NCBI GenBank assembly: GCA_018715175.1
Contig: DVME01000111.1
Location: forward strand, 1 to 53,027
Length of the DNA stretch: 53,027 bases
Source of the DNA: Candidatus Limiplasma stercoravium
Lineage (GTDB): Bacteria; Bacillota; Clostridia; Christensenellales; Aristaeellaceae
Direction of reading: 5' to 3'
Shown: positions 6,624 to 14,787 of the stretch, in pieces
How positions within the stretch are numbered: the stretch's first letter is position 1
Layout of the letters: the number at the start of each line of letters is the position of its first letter
Program-made: the position numbers and the translations under genes
Notes under the pieces: model-generated
Told to the model about the DNA's origin: nothing
The model's database searches: none
What the model saw: only the letters and a program-made list of their open reading frames with translations

Positions 6624-8468
6624 ATGGCATACGATTTTGAGGCGCTGCTTTCCCTCGTGGAAAAGCCGGCGCGCTACACCGGCGGCGAGACGAACGCCAA
6701 CGTTAAGCCTTTTTCGCAGGCACAGGTCACCTTTGCGTTTTGCTTTCCAGACACCTATGAGGTGGCTATGAGCCACCTGGGAATGAAGATACTCTACGGC
6801 ATCCTCAACGACCTGCCCTACGCGCTTTGCGAAAGGGTATGCATGCCTTGGGTAGATATGCTTGCCCTGATGCGTGAAAACGGCGTGCCGCTGTGTTCGC
6901 TGGAAAGCCGTACCCCGTTGCGACGTTTTGACATCGTCGGGTTTACCCTCCAATACGAGATGAGCTATACCAACATCCTGGAAATGTTGGATTTGGGAGG
7001 CGTTGCGGTATGGGCTGAGCGCCGGGGCGACGATGATCCCGTGGTGGTCGCGGGCGGCCCGTGCGCCTTTAACCCTGAGCCGCTGTGCCCGTTCATCGAC
7101 GCCTTTATGCTGGGCGACGGCGAAGATGTGATCGTGGAACTGACCGACATCGTCAACGAATGCAAACAGCAAGGCGCTTCCCGCGTGGAATGCCTGCGCC
7201 GGCTGGCGGGGCTGCCGGGCGTGTACGTGCCGCGCTTTTACCAGGACGCCTATCACCAAGACGGTACCTTCAAAAGCCTGACGCCCACGGATGCCTGCGC
7301 GCCTGGGCGCGTGCTGCGGCGGTTTGTGACCGATTTTGACGCCGCCTATGCGCCCACCTCGCCGCCCGTTCCCTATATGCAGGCGGTGTTTGACCGCATC
7401 ATGCTGGAAATCATGCGCGGCTGCACGCGCGGATGCCGGTTTTGCCAGGCGGGGATGATCTATCGCCCTGTCCGGGAACGCAGCGTCGATACGCTGGTGC
7501 GCCTGGCGCTGGAATCGGTCAAGCATACCGGATATGAAGAAATCTCGCTTTCTTCCCTGTCATCCAGCGACTATTCCTGCCTGCCCGAATTGGCGCGCCG
7601 CTTGACCGACGCCCTCAAGGACAAGCGCGTATCGCTTTCCCTGCCGAGCCTCCGGGTGGACAAATTCGTCCAAGACACCTTGACCCAAACCCAAAGGGTC
7701 AAAAAAAGCAGCCTGACCTTTGCCCCGGAAGCCGGCTCGCAGCGGTTGCGCGACGTTATCAACAAAAACGTTACGGAGGAGGATTTGGTCAAAACCCTGA
7801 CCCATGCCTTTTCCAACGGCTGGAACGCTGTCAAGCTCTATTTCATGATCGGCCTGCCCACCGAAACCGACGAGGATTTGGCCGGCATCGCACGCCTTGC
7901 CCAAACCGCCGCCGGCGCGTATTACGCCCTTCCCAAGGACAAGCGCGTCAAAGGGCTGCGCATCACGTGCAGCGCGGCGGTGTTCGTGCCCAAGCCCTTC
8001 ACGCCCTTCCAATGGTGCGCCCAGGACGATCCCCAAACCGTCCAGCGCAAACAAAAGCTAGTGCGAAGCCTTTTTGATCCGCTCAAGACCGCCCATTTCC
8101 ACTACCACGACTTTGCCCTCAGCCGCGTCGAAGCCTGCTTTGCCGTGGGAGACCGGCGCCTGGGCCGGGTGCTCTACCGCGCCTGGGAGCTGGGCTGCCG
8201 CTTGGACGGTTGGAGCGATTGCTTCCGCTACGACCTATGGGAGAAGGCTTTTGCCGACTGCGGCATGGATATGTCCTTCTATGCCAATCGGGTGCGCGAC
8301 CCCGAGGAAGCGCTGCCGTGGGATCACATTGACGCCGGCGTCGACAAGGCGTTTCTGCGGCGGGAATACGAGCGCGCGCTTCAGGGAAAAACCACGCGCG
8401 ATTGTCGGCAGGGTTGCAACGCCTGCGGCTTGCAAAAGCTCAAGGGGGTGTGCCGGATATGCGAATGA
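6624..8468 (+). CDS. TIGR03960-family B12-binding-like radical SAM protein
   Basis: A 614-residue member of the radical SAM family usually encoded just before a DUF2344 protein and an RNase E/G gene; the reaction is not established. The N-terminal third resembles a B12-binding Rossmann region (AQVTFAFCFPDTYEVAMSHL, then VVVAGGPCAFNPEPL). The radical SAM core begins with MRGCTRGCRFCQAG near residue 265, giving the CxxxCxxC cluster ligands. SLPSLRVDKF and LTFAPEAGSQRLRDVINK follow as family motifs. A C-terminal Cys-rich segment (CRQGCNACGLQKLKGVCRIC) may bind a second Fe-S cluster. Four segments, same-strand overlaps with the next gene and a dedicated promoter make this the head of a three-gene operon. 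Confidence 0.92.
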   Translation: MAYDFEALLSLVEKPARYTGGETNANVKPFSQAQVTFAFCFPDTYEVAMSHLGMKILYGILNDLPYALCERVCMPWVDMLALMRENGVPLCSLESRTPLRRFDIVGFTLQYEMSYTNILEMLDLGGVAVWAERRGDDDPVVVAGGPCAFNPEPLCPFIDAFMLGDGEDVIVELTDIVNECKQQGASRVECLRRLAGLPGVYVPRFYQDAYHQDGTFKSLTPTDACAPGRVLRRFVTDFDAAYAPTSPPVPYMQAVFDRIMLEIMRGCTRGCRFCQAGMIYRPVRERSVDTLVRLALESVKHTGYEEISLSSLSSSDYSCLPELARRLTDALKDKRVSLSLPSLRVDKFVQDTLTQTQRVKKSSLTFAPEAGSQRLRDVINKNVTEEDLVKTLTHAFSNGWNAVKLYFMIGLPTETDEDLAGIARLAQTAAGAYYALPKDKRVKGLRITCSAAVFVPKPFTPFQWCAQDDPQTVQRKQKLVRSLFDPLKTAHFHYHDFALSRVEACFAVGDRRLGRVLYRAWELGCRLDGWSDCFRYDLWEKAFADCGMDMSFYANRVRDPEEALPWDHIDAGVDKAFLRREYERALQGKTTRDCRQGCNACGLQKLKGVCRICE

Positions 8469-9154
8469 TGGTTGTGTTTGAAAAAGGGGCGCAGGTTCGC
8501 TGGATCGGGCACTTGGATCTCATGCGCGCCATGCAGCGCGCGTTGAGGCGCAGCGGTTTGCCCGTGGAGTACTCCAACGGCTTTCACCCGCATATCCGCC
8601 TCAGCTTTGCCTCGCCTCTGAGCGTGGGCGTGGTGGGCCTGCGCGAGCTCATGGACGTGCCTTTGGAAACTTGCGTCGAAGCCGACCGCTTTGCTGGCGA
8701 GCTCAACGCCGTGCTGCCCGACTGCCTGCGCGTCAGCCGGTGCCTCCCGCTTACGGATGATTTTCCTTCGCTCATGTCCCTGGTGGCCGGCGCGGATTAC
8801 CGCATCCGCCTTTTTTCCGGGCCGGAGGCAGACCGGGCGGCGGAAGCGTTTGACGGCTTTATGTCCCTGGCGCATTACCAGGCCAACCGAAGAACCAAGA
8901 GCGGCGAAGCGCCCTGCGATATTCGGCCCTTTGTGGTCGGCGGCTCCATCGCCAGCGGAGAATGGGGATACGACATCTCCCTTCGAACGCTTCAAACCGC
9001 CGCCGGCGCGCTCAAGCCCTCTCTATGGCTGCAATGCCTGAGGGAATACGCCCAGGCCGGGGAAGAGAAAGCCTTGTTGTATCGCTGCGCCATTTTGTCC
9101 AGGCAATCTGACGGCACATTCGTTGCGATGGAGGATCTTGCCCATGCCCTTTGA
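8459..9154 (+). CDS. TIGR03936 / DUF2344 radical SAM-associated protein
   Basis: 231-residue partner of the preceding radical SAM protein. The family occurs either fused to or next to TIGR03960 proteins. The start of the domain, MVVFEKGAQVRWIGHLDLMRA, and the motif LPVEYSNGFHPHIRLSFASPL are diagnostic; the latter contains conserved His residues that might be catalytic or metal-binding. Two starts are possible: ATG at 8459, with AAGGGGG ten bases upstream, or ATG at 8465, which overlaps the upstream stop as ATGA. I use the longer one. The 3' end overlaps the RNase gene by 11 bases. The function is unknown; the constant linkage with an RNase E/G suggests a role in RNA or ribosome modification, which is inference. 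Confidence 0.92.
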   Translation: MRMMVVFEKGAQVRWIGHLDLMRAMQRALRRSGLPVEYSNGFHPHIRLSFASPLSVGVVGLRELMDVPLETCVEADRFAGELNAVLPDCLRVSRCLPLTDDFPSLMSLVAGADYRIRLFSGPEADRAAEAFDGFMSLAHYQANRRTKSGEAPCDIRPFVVGGSIASGEWGYDISLRTLQTAAGALKPSLWLQCLREYAQAGEEKALLYRCAILSRQSDGTFVAMEDLAHAL

Positions 9155-10319
9155 GCTGCTTTCGCGCACCCGAAACGGGGAAACGCGCATCGCCCTGCTG
9201 AGCCAAGGTAAGCTGGTGGAGTATTACCGCGAGCCTGCGCAGAGCGCAAGCGTGGTGGGCAACCTTTACGTCGGACAGGTCGAATGCGTGCTCAAGGACG
9301 TGGGCGCCGCGTTTGTCAAGATTGGCCTGGAGAAAAACGGGTTTTTGCCGCTGCGCGAGCAGGAAAGCTTTTGCAACGAGGCAAACGGCGGCGCGCTGAA
9401 AACCGGCCAGGCGGTGCTTGTGCAGGTCAAGAAGGATCCCCGGGGCGACAAGGGCGCTTTTTTGACGCGGGACATCGTCCTGCCCGGACAGTACTTGCTG
9501 CTTATGCCCAACAACCGCTACTATGGCGTCAGCCGGCGCGTCGATCAGCCGCAGGATGCCGCCCGCGCCCGCAGTCTCGGTCAGGACTTGGCGCAAAACC
9601 GCTTTGGCGTTATCGTGCGGCATGCGGCGCTTTCGGCCCGGAGGGAGGACGTGCAGCGCGAGGCGGATGAGCTTTGGGAGCGCTGGCTTCACGTAAAGCA
9701 AAGCGCGCAGTCCGCCCGGCCGCCTGCGCTGGCCTACCGGGAACCCGGCATGCTGGAAGTGCTCACGCGCGACTATGCCGCCCGGCATGAGCTGGCGGTT
9801 TTCAGCGACGACGCGCAAGCGTTGCCGGGCCAGGCCGTCACGCCGCAGGAAATGGACGAGCGCTGGCGCGCCTGCGGCGTGGAACGGCAGCTGTCCGCCG
9901 CGCTTGAGCGCGTCGTGCCCGTGCCCGGCGGCGGCACGCTGGTCATTGACGAACGGGAAGCGCTGACCACCATCGACGTCAACAGCGGTATCTGCGTAAC
10001 CGCCGCGCCTGGCGAAAGCCTCGCCCTGGCGGAGAATCTGCGCGCGGTGGGGGAGGCGGCCCGGCAAATTCGGCTGCGCAACCTCAGCGGCGTGATCTTG
10101 GTGGACTTCATCGACATGGACTCGGATGCCGAGCGCGAACAGGTGCAGGCCGCGCTTTCGCAGGCTTTGGCAGACGATCGCGTCAAAAGCGTTCTGCACG
10201 GCTTTACGCGCCTGGGCCTGATGGAAATGACCCGAAAGCGCACGCGGGATTCCCTGCTTTTTACCTGTACAAAACCTTGCGCCGCATGCGCCCAAACCGG
10301 CCGCGTGCGCGTGGACTGA
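9144..10319 (+). CDS. rng: RNase E/G family ribonuclease
   Basis: Endoribonuclease of the RNase G type (391 residues), implicated in rRNA and mRNA processing. Domain order: S1-like RNA-binding region (VGNLYVGQVECVLKDVGAAFVKIG...NGFLPL, residues about 35-75), the RNase H-like and DNase I-like catalytic part with magnesium-binding aspartates in TIDVNSGICV and VDFIDMDSDAE, and a C-terminal KPCAACAQTGRV that corresponds to the zinc-link CPxC. It lacks the long scaffold tail of enterobacterial RNase E. The start at 9144 has GGAGG nine bases upstream and lies within the end of the DUF2344 gene. The stop is followed by about 19 bases before miaB, so read-through into the miaB operon is likely. Confidence 0.94.
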   Translation: MPFELLSRTRNGETRIALLSQGKLVEYYREPAQSASVVGNLYVGQVECVLKDVGAAFVKIGLEKNGFLPLREQESFCNEANGGALKTGQAVLVQVKKDPRGDKGAFLTRDIVLPGQYLLLMPNNRYYGVSRRVDQPQDAARARSLGQDLAQNRFGVIVRHAALSARREDVQREADELWERWLHVKQSAQSARPPALAYREPGMLEVLTRDYAARHELAVFSDDAQALPGQAVTPQEMDERWRACGVERQLSAALERVVPVPGGGTLVIDEREALTTIDVNSGICVTAAPGESLALAENLRAVGEAARQIRLRNLSGVILVDFIDMDSDAEREQVQAALSQALADDRVKSVLHGFTRLGLMEMTRKRTRDSLLFTCTKPCAACAQTGRVRVD

Positions 10320-10338
10320 CGAAAGGAGGCGATGCGCC

Positions 10339-11742
10339 GTGCGCGCTGCGCCCGTATTCGTTTCCCAGGAGGAACTCAAAGCCCAGCAAGACGCCGCGCG
10401 GCAAGTGAGCGCGCTGCCCAACCGCCCGGGAAGCTACCACATTGTCACCTACGGTTGCCAGATGAACGCTCACGACTCCGAAAAGCTGGCCGGCCTCCTC
10501 TCCGGCATGGGCATGACCGAAGCGCCCGACCGCCGGGAGGCCGATTTGGTGCTGTTTAACACCTGCTGCATCCGCGATAACGCCGAACGCCGCGCCCTGG
10601 GCAACATTACGTGGCTCAAGGAGCTCAAGGCGCAAAAGCCGGGGCTGATCATCGGCGTGTGCGGCTGCATGGTGCAGCAGCCTGCCATGGCGCAAAAAAT
10701 CCTGCGCCAATACCGCTTTGTGGATTTGGCCTTTGGCACGCACAACCTGCATTGCCTGCCGTCTCTGCTGCTTTCTTTGCTCACGCAACGCTCCCGCGTA
10801 TTTAGCGTTACCGATGATGAAACCTTGATCGCCGAAGGCCTCCCCGTCAAACGCCTGAACGCGTACCACGCCTACATCACCATTATGTATGGGTGCGACA
10901 ACTACTGCTCCTACTGCATCGTGCCCTACGTGCGCGGGCGCGAGCGCTCGCGCAGAATGGACGACATCCTGCGCGAAGCGGAAGGGCTGGTGAAAAGCGG
11001 CGTAAAGGAAATCATGCTTCTGGGGCAAAATGTCAACAGCTATGGCAGCGGTTCCGCCACGGAGACTTTTCCCATTCTGTTGCGCAAGCTTGACGCCATA
11101 GGGGTGGAGCGCATCCGCTTTATGACCTCCCATCCCAAGGATCTCAGCGACGAGCTCATCCAGGCCATGGCGGACTGCCCGCATGTGTGCCACCACCTGC
11201 ACCTCCCCGTGCAAAGCGGCGACAACGAGATCCTTCGCCAGATGAACCGGCGCTACACGCGCGAGGCGTATTTGGATCGCGTGCGGCGGCTGCGGCAGGC
11301 GGTGCCGGATATCGGATTGACCACCGACTTCATCGTCAGCTTTCCAGGCGAAACCCAAGCGCAGTTTGAAAGAACCTGCGACTTGGTCGATGAGGTCGGC
11401 TTTGACGCCGCCTTTACCTTCATCTATTCCCCGCGCGAAGGAACCCGGGCGGCGGCGCTTCCCGGGCGCATCGAGGCGGCGGAAAGCACCCGGCGCATTG
11501 AGACGCTCATACGCCATGTGGAAGCCTCTACGGAGCGGGTACACCAATCGCTTCTGGGAACCGAGGAGCTGGTGCTGGTGGAGGGCCTTTCCAAGCGCGA
11601 CGAAGGCATGGTGTCGGGCAAGGGCCGCCGCAACATTACCATTACGTTTCCGGGAGATGCGCGCGACATCGGCGCCATCCTCCCCGTAACCATAACCTCC
11701 TGCGCCGCCAACACCCTGCGCGGCCAACGAAAAGAAAGGTGA
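10339..11742 (+). CDS. miaB: MiaB, tRNA 2-methylthio-N6-isopentenyladenosine synthase
   Basis: Radical SAM methylthiotransferase that converts i6A37 to ms2i6A37 in tRNAs. 467 residues. N-terminal UPF0004 domain cysteines in TYGCQMNAHDSE, FNTCCIRDNAE and GVCGCMVQQ hold the auxiliary 4Fe-4S cluster. The radical SAM CxxxCxxC is YGCDNYCSYCIVPYVRGRE near residue 185. A TRAM domain forms the C-terminus (LVLVEGLSKRDEG...). The GTG at 10339 is chosen as start because AAAGGAGG lies nine bases upstream and no in-frame ATG is better placed. The i6A substrate is made by MiaA, whose gene lies 5 kb downstream in the same series. Confidence 0.96.
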   Translation: MRAAPVFVSQEELKAQQDAARQVSALPNRPGSYHIVTYGCQMNAHDSEKLAGLLSGMGMTEAPDRREADLVLFNTCCIRDNAERRALGNITWLKELKAQKPGLIIGVCGCMVQQPAMAQKILRQYRFVDLAFGTHNLHCLPSLLLSLLTQRSRVFSVTDDETLIAEGLPVKRLNAYHAYITIMYGCDNYCSYCIVPYVRGRERSRRMDDILREAEGLVKSGVKEIMLLGQNVNSYGSGSATETFPILLRKLDAIGVERIRFMTSHPKDLSDELIQAMADCPHVCHHLHLPVQSGDNEILRQMNRRYTREAYLDRVRRLRQAVPDIGLTTDFIVSFPGETQAQFERTCDLVDEVGFDAAFTFIYSPREGTRAAALPGRIEAAESTRRIETLIRHVEASTERVHQSLLGTEELVLVEGLSKRDEGMVSGKGRRNITITFPGDARDIGAILPVTITSCAANTLRGQRKER

Positions 11743-11748
11743 GGAATC

Positions 11749-12150
11749 ATGGAAAAGGTACTTCAACAGGCCGAGCTCTTGGCGGAGGCCATCCTGGAAA
11801 GCGACGAGTTTATCGCCATGCGCCTGGCGGAGCAGGCCGCCATGAAGGACGAAAAGGCCACCCAGCTCATTGCCGCCTACAATGAAAAGCGCCAGAAGGT
11901 GGAAAGCATCCTGGCCAACGCTCAAATGGATCACAGCGAGCTCGCGCGCGCCGGCGAGGAGCTCCAAAACGTCGAGCATGCCGTAGATGAAAACGAGCTG
12001 ATTTCCAAAATGCGCCAGACCAACGAGGCCTTCACCCTTATGATGAAGCGCGTTAACAGCATTATCAAGTTCGTCGTCACCGGCGAATCCGACGAGGACG
12101 AGGGCTGCGCCGGTTCCTGCGAGACGTGCGGCGGGTGCCATACCCACTAA
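11749..12150 (+). CDS. YlbF/YmcA (RicA-like) family protein with Cys-rich tail
   Basis: Small helical protein (133 residues) of the YlbF/YmcA family. In B. subtilis YmcA, YlbF and YaaT form the Fe-S-containing Ric complex that affects RNase Y-dependent mRNA maturation, competence, biofilms and sporulation. The body is a predicted helical bundle or coiled coil (LLAEAILESDEFIAMRLAEQ, QLIAAYNEKRQKVESIL). The last 16 residues contain four cysteines and two histidines (GCAGSCETCGGCHTH), a likely metal or Fe-S ligand set. Position between miaB and mutS is equivalent to ymcA in B. subtilis (miaB-ymcA-cotE-mutS-mutL), with no cotE here. It starts six bases after miaB with a GGTGAGG site. Family firm; which Ric subunit it represents is uncertain. 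Confidence 0.9.
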   Translation: MEKVLQQAELLAEAILESDEFIAMRLAEQAAMKDEKATQLIAAYNEKRQKVESILANAQMDHSELARAGEELQNVEHAVDENELISKMRQTNEAFTLMMKRVNSIIKFVVTGESDEDEGCAGSCETCGGCHTH

Positions 12151-12183
12151 CCGGTCTTTCCCCATACGAAAGGAGCGGGGCTT

Positions 12184-14778
12184 GTGGCATTGACCCCCAT
12201 GATGCAGCAATACCTGGAGCTCAAGCGCAAGTATGCGGACTGCATTTTGTTTTTCCGTCTGGGCGATTTCTACGAGATGTTCTTTGACGACGCCAAGCTC
12301 GTCTCCAAAGAGCTGGAACTGGTGCTCACCGGCAAGGACTGCGGCTTGGAAGAACGCGCGCCCATGTGCGGCGTGCCTTATCACGCGGCCAGCGGTTACA
12401 TTGCCAGGCTTGTGGAAAAGGGATACAAAATCGCCATTTGCGAACAACTGACGGATCCCGCCACCAGCAAGGGCCTGGTGGAGCGCGACGTCATTCGCAT
12501 CGTGACGCCGGGCACGGTTTCCGATCCGACGCTGTTGGATGAAAAAAGCGCCAATTACGTGCTATGCGTGGCCTTCGTCGGCAAGGCCGCGGCGTTGGCT
12601 TACGCGGATGTGAGCACGGGCGAGCTGATCGCCCACCTGCTGCCCGCCCCGGAATCGACGCTTAGCGACGAACTGGCGCGAATTCGTCCGCAGGAAATCG
12701 TTACCAATAGTGCCGAAAAGCTCTCCGCCTACCTGCCTGTCCACGTCAGCGTGACCGAGCTGGAAGAAACAACGTTCTCCAAGCGCGCGGCGCAGCGTGC
12801 GATTCTGGAGCATTTTCACGTGCCCACGCTTTCCGCCCTGGGCCTGGAGGAGCGCGACCGCCGGTTCATCGCGGCCGGCGCGCTGCTGATTTATCTCAAC
12901 GACACCCAGAAAAACGCCCTGTACCACGTAACCCAGCTGACGATCTATCAGGGCGCCCACACGATGTTTTTAGACCGCATGACGCGGCGCAACCTGGAGC
13001 TGACCGAAAGCCTGCGCACGGGGGAGCGCAGGGGATCGCTGCTGTGGCTTTTGGACAAAACGCGCACCGCCATGGGCGCTCGATTGCTGCGCTCCTGGGT
13101 GGAAAACCCCATGACCGATCTTGAGCGCATCCAAACGCGGTTGGACGCGGTGGAGGCGTTCAAGGACGACTACCTGGCGTCTTCGGAGATTTCTCTGGCG
13201 CTGGAAAACGTGGCGGATATGGAAAGGCTGCTGGGAAAAATCAGCTACAACAGCCTGACCGCGCGCGACTGTCTGGCGCTTTTGCGATCGCTTCGGGCGG
13301 TGGAGCCGGTCAAGGAGCTGATGGGCCGTTTCCATGCGGTTTCCATCCAAGCGCTGTGCCGTACGCTGATGCCGCTGTCCTCGCTTTGCGAAACGCTTGA
13401 GAACGCCATCAGCCCCGACGCGCCGCTCGCCTTGGCCGACGGCGGCGTCATCCGCGACGGATACAATAAAACGCTGGACGAATACCGCGCCGCGGCCGTC
13501 CATGGACGCCAATGGATCAAGGACATGGAAGCCGCCCAGCGCGAGGAAACAGGTATCAAAAACCTGCGCATCCAGTACAACCGCGTCTTTGGCTACTACA
13601 TCGAGGTCACCAAGAGCAATCTGGATTTGGTGCCTCTGCGCTATGTACGGCGTCAAACCCTGGCCAACGCCGAGCGCTACACCACGCCGGAATTGCAGGA
13701 AATCGAGCGCCGCATCACCAACGCCCAGCAGCAGGCCCTGACCCTGGAAGCCGAGCTGTTTGCCAACGTCCGCGACGCCATCGCGCGCGACATCGGCGCC
13801 ATCCAGCAAAATGCCCTGGCCCTAAAAACCGCCGACGCGCTTTTGTCCTTGGCGCAGGTCGCGCGGGACGGAGACTACGTTAAGCCGTCCATCAACCGCG
13901 AAGGCCGCCTGCGTGTGGTTAACGGACGGCATCCCATCGTCGAGCGCACGCTCAGCGATACGCCCTTTGTGCCCAACGATGTCAGCATGGACGAGGAACA
14001 GGAGCGCATGCTGATCATAACAGGCCCCAACATGGCGGGCAAAAGCACCTACATGCGCCAAGTGGCCCTGGTTTCCCTCATGGCGCACATGGGCAGCTTC
14101 GTCCCGGCGAGCGAGGCGGACATCTGCCTGATGGACCGCGTGTTCACCCGCATCGGCGCTTCTGACGACCTGGCCAGCGGCCAGAGCACCTTTATGGTGG
14201 AAATGACCGAAACCGCCGCCATTTTGCGCAGCGCCACCCGCGATTCGCTTGTAATCCTGGATGAAATCGGCCGCGGTACCAGCACCTTCGACGGCCTGGC
14301 CATTGCGTGGGCGGTGGTGGAATACCTGCTGGACAAAAAGCGCATAGGCGCCAAAACCCTCTTTGCCACGCACTATCACGAGCTCAGCGAGCTGGAGGGG
14401 CGCTTTGAAGGCGTCAAGAACTACTGCATTACCGTCATGGAGCATGGCGAGGACGTGATTTTCCTGCGAAAAATCGTCCCTGGTGGCGCGGATCGAAGCT
14501 ACGGCGTTCATGTGGCGCGTCTGGCCGGCGTTCCAGCGCCCGTAGTGGCGCGCGCGCATGAAATTCAAGCCAGGCTAGAGGTCAGCGATATCAACCAGGA
14601 AACCATCTCGTCCAACATCCTGGAGAAAAAGAAAAAACAAAACCGGCAAACCGATTTGTTCCACCTGGGCCAGGACGAGCTGGTGGACGAGCTTAAGGAT
14701 CTGGACGTGCTTTCCATCACGCCCATGGACGCGCTGAACACGCTGTTTCGGCTGCGCGAAAAGGCCAGAAGGCTGTAA
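12184..14778 (+). CDS. mutS: MutS, DNA mismatch recognition ATPase
   Basis: Detects mismatches and small loops and recruits MutL. 864 residues, the usual length for MutS1. The N-terminal mismatch-binding domain contains FRLGDFYEMFFDDA (the Phe-x-Glu wedge motif), followed by connector, lever and clamp domains. The ATPase has GPNMAGKST (Walker A, about residue 614), a helix with MDRVFTRIGASDDLASGQSTFMVEM split across the signature loop, and VILDEIGRGTSTFDG (Walker B, about residue 690). A C-terminal helix-turn-helix dimerisation tail is present. GTG start with AAAGGAG nine bases upstream. It is followed nine bases later by mutL, the usual pair. Confidence 0.98.
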   Translation: MALTPMMQQYLELKRKYADCILFFRLGDFYEMFFDDAKLVSKELELVLTGKDCGLEERAPMCGVPYHAASGYIARLVEKGYKIAICEQLTDPATSKGLVERDVIRIVTPGTVSDPTLLDEKSANYVLCVAFVGKAAALAYADVSTGELIAHLLPAPESTLSDELARIRPQEIVTNSAEKLSAYLPVHVSVTELEETTFSKRAAQRAILEHFHVPTLSALGLEERDRRFIAAGALLIYLNDTQKNALYHVTQLTIYQGAHTMFLDRMTRRNLELTESLRTGERRGSLLWLLDKTRTAMGARLLRSWVENPMTDLERIQTRLDAVEAFKDDYLASSEISLALENVADMERLLGKISYNSLTARDCLALLRSLRAVEPVKELMGRFHAVSIQALCRTLMPLSSLCETLENAISPDAPLALADGGVIRDGYNKTLDEYRAAAVHGRQWIKDMEAAQREETGIKNLRIQYNRVFGYYIEVTKSNLDLVPLRYVRRQTLANAERYTTPELQEIERRITNAQQQALTLEAELFANVRDAIARDIGAIQQNALALKTADALLSLAQVARDGDYVKPSINREGRLRVVNGRHPIVERTLSDTPFVPNDVSMDEEQERMLIITGPNMAGKSTYMRQVALVSLMAHMGSFVPASEADICLMDRVFTRIGASDDLASGQSTFMVEMTETAAILRSATRDSLVILDEIGRGTSTFDGLAIAWAVVEYLLDKKRIGAKTLFATHYHELSELEGRFEGVKNYCITVMEHGEDVIFLRKIVPGGADRSYGVHVARLAGVPAPVVARAHEIQARLEVSDINQETISSNILEKKKKQNRQTDLFHLGQDELVDELKDLDVLSITPMDALNTLFRLREKARRL

Positions 14779-14787
14779 GGAGGAGCT

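Noticed and set aside
10261-12447. Long minus-strand open frame (728 codons) opposite miaB, the ylbF-like gene and mutS
   Set aside because: It is an antisense shadow of GC-rich genes with strong motifs on the plus strand; its translation is low-complexity, rich in His, Ala, Gly and Arg, and shows no family signature.
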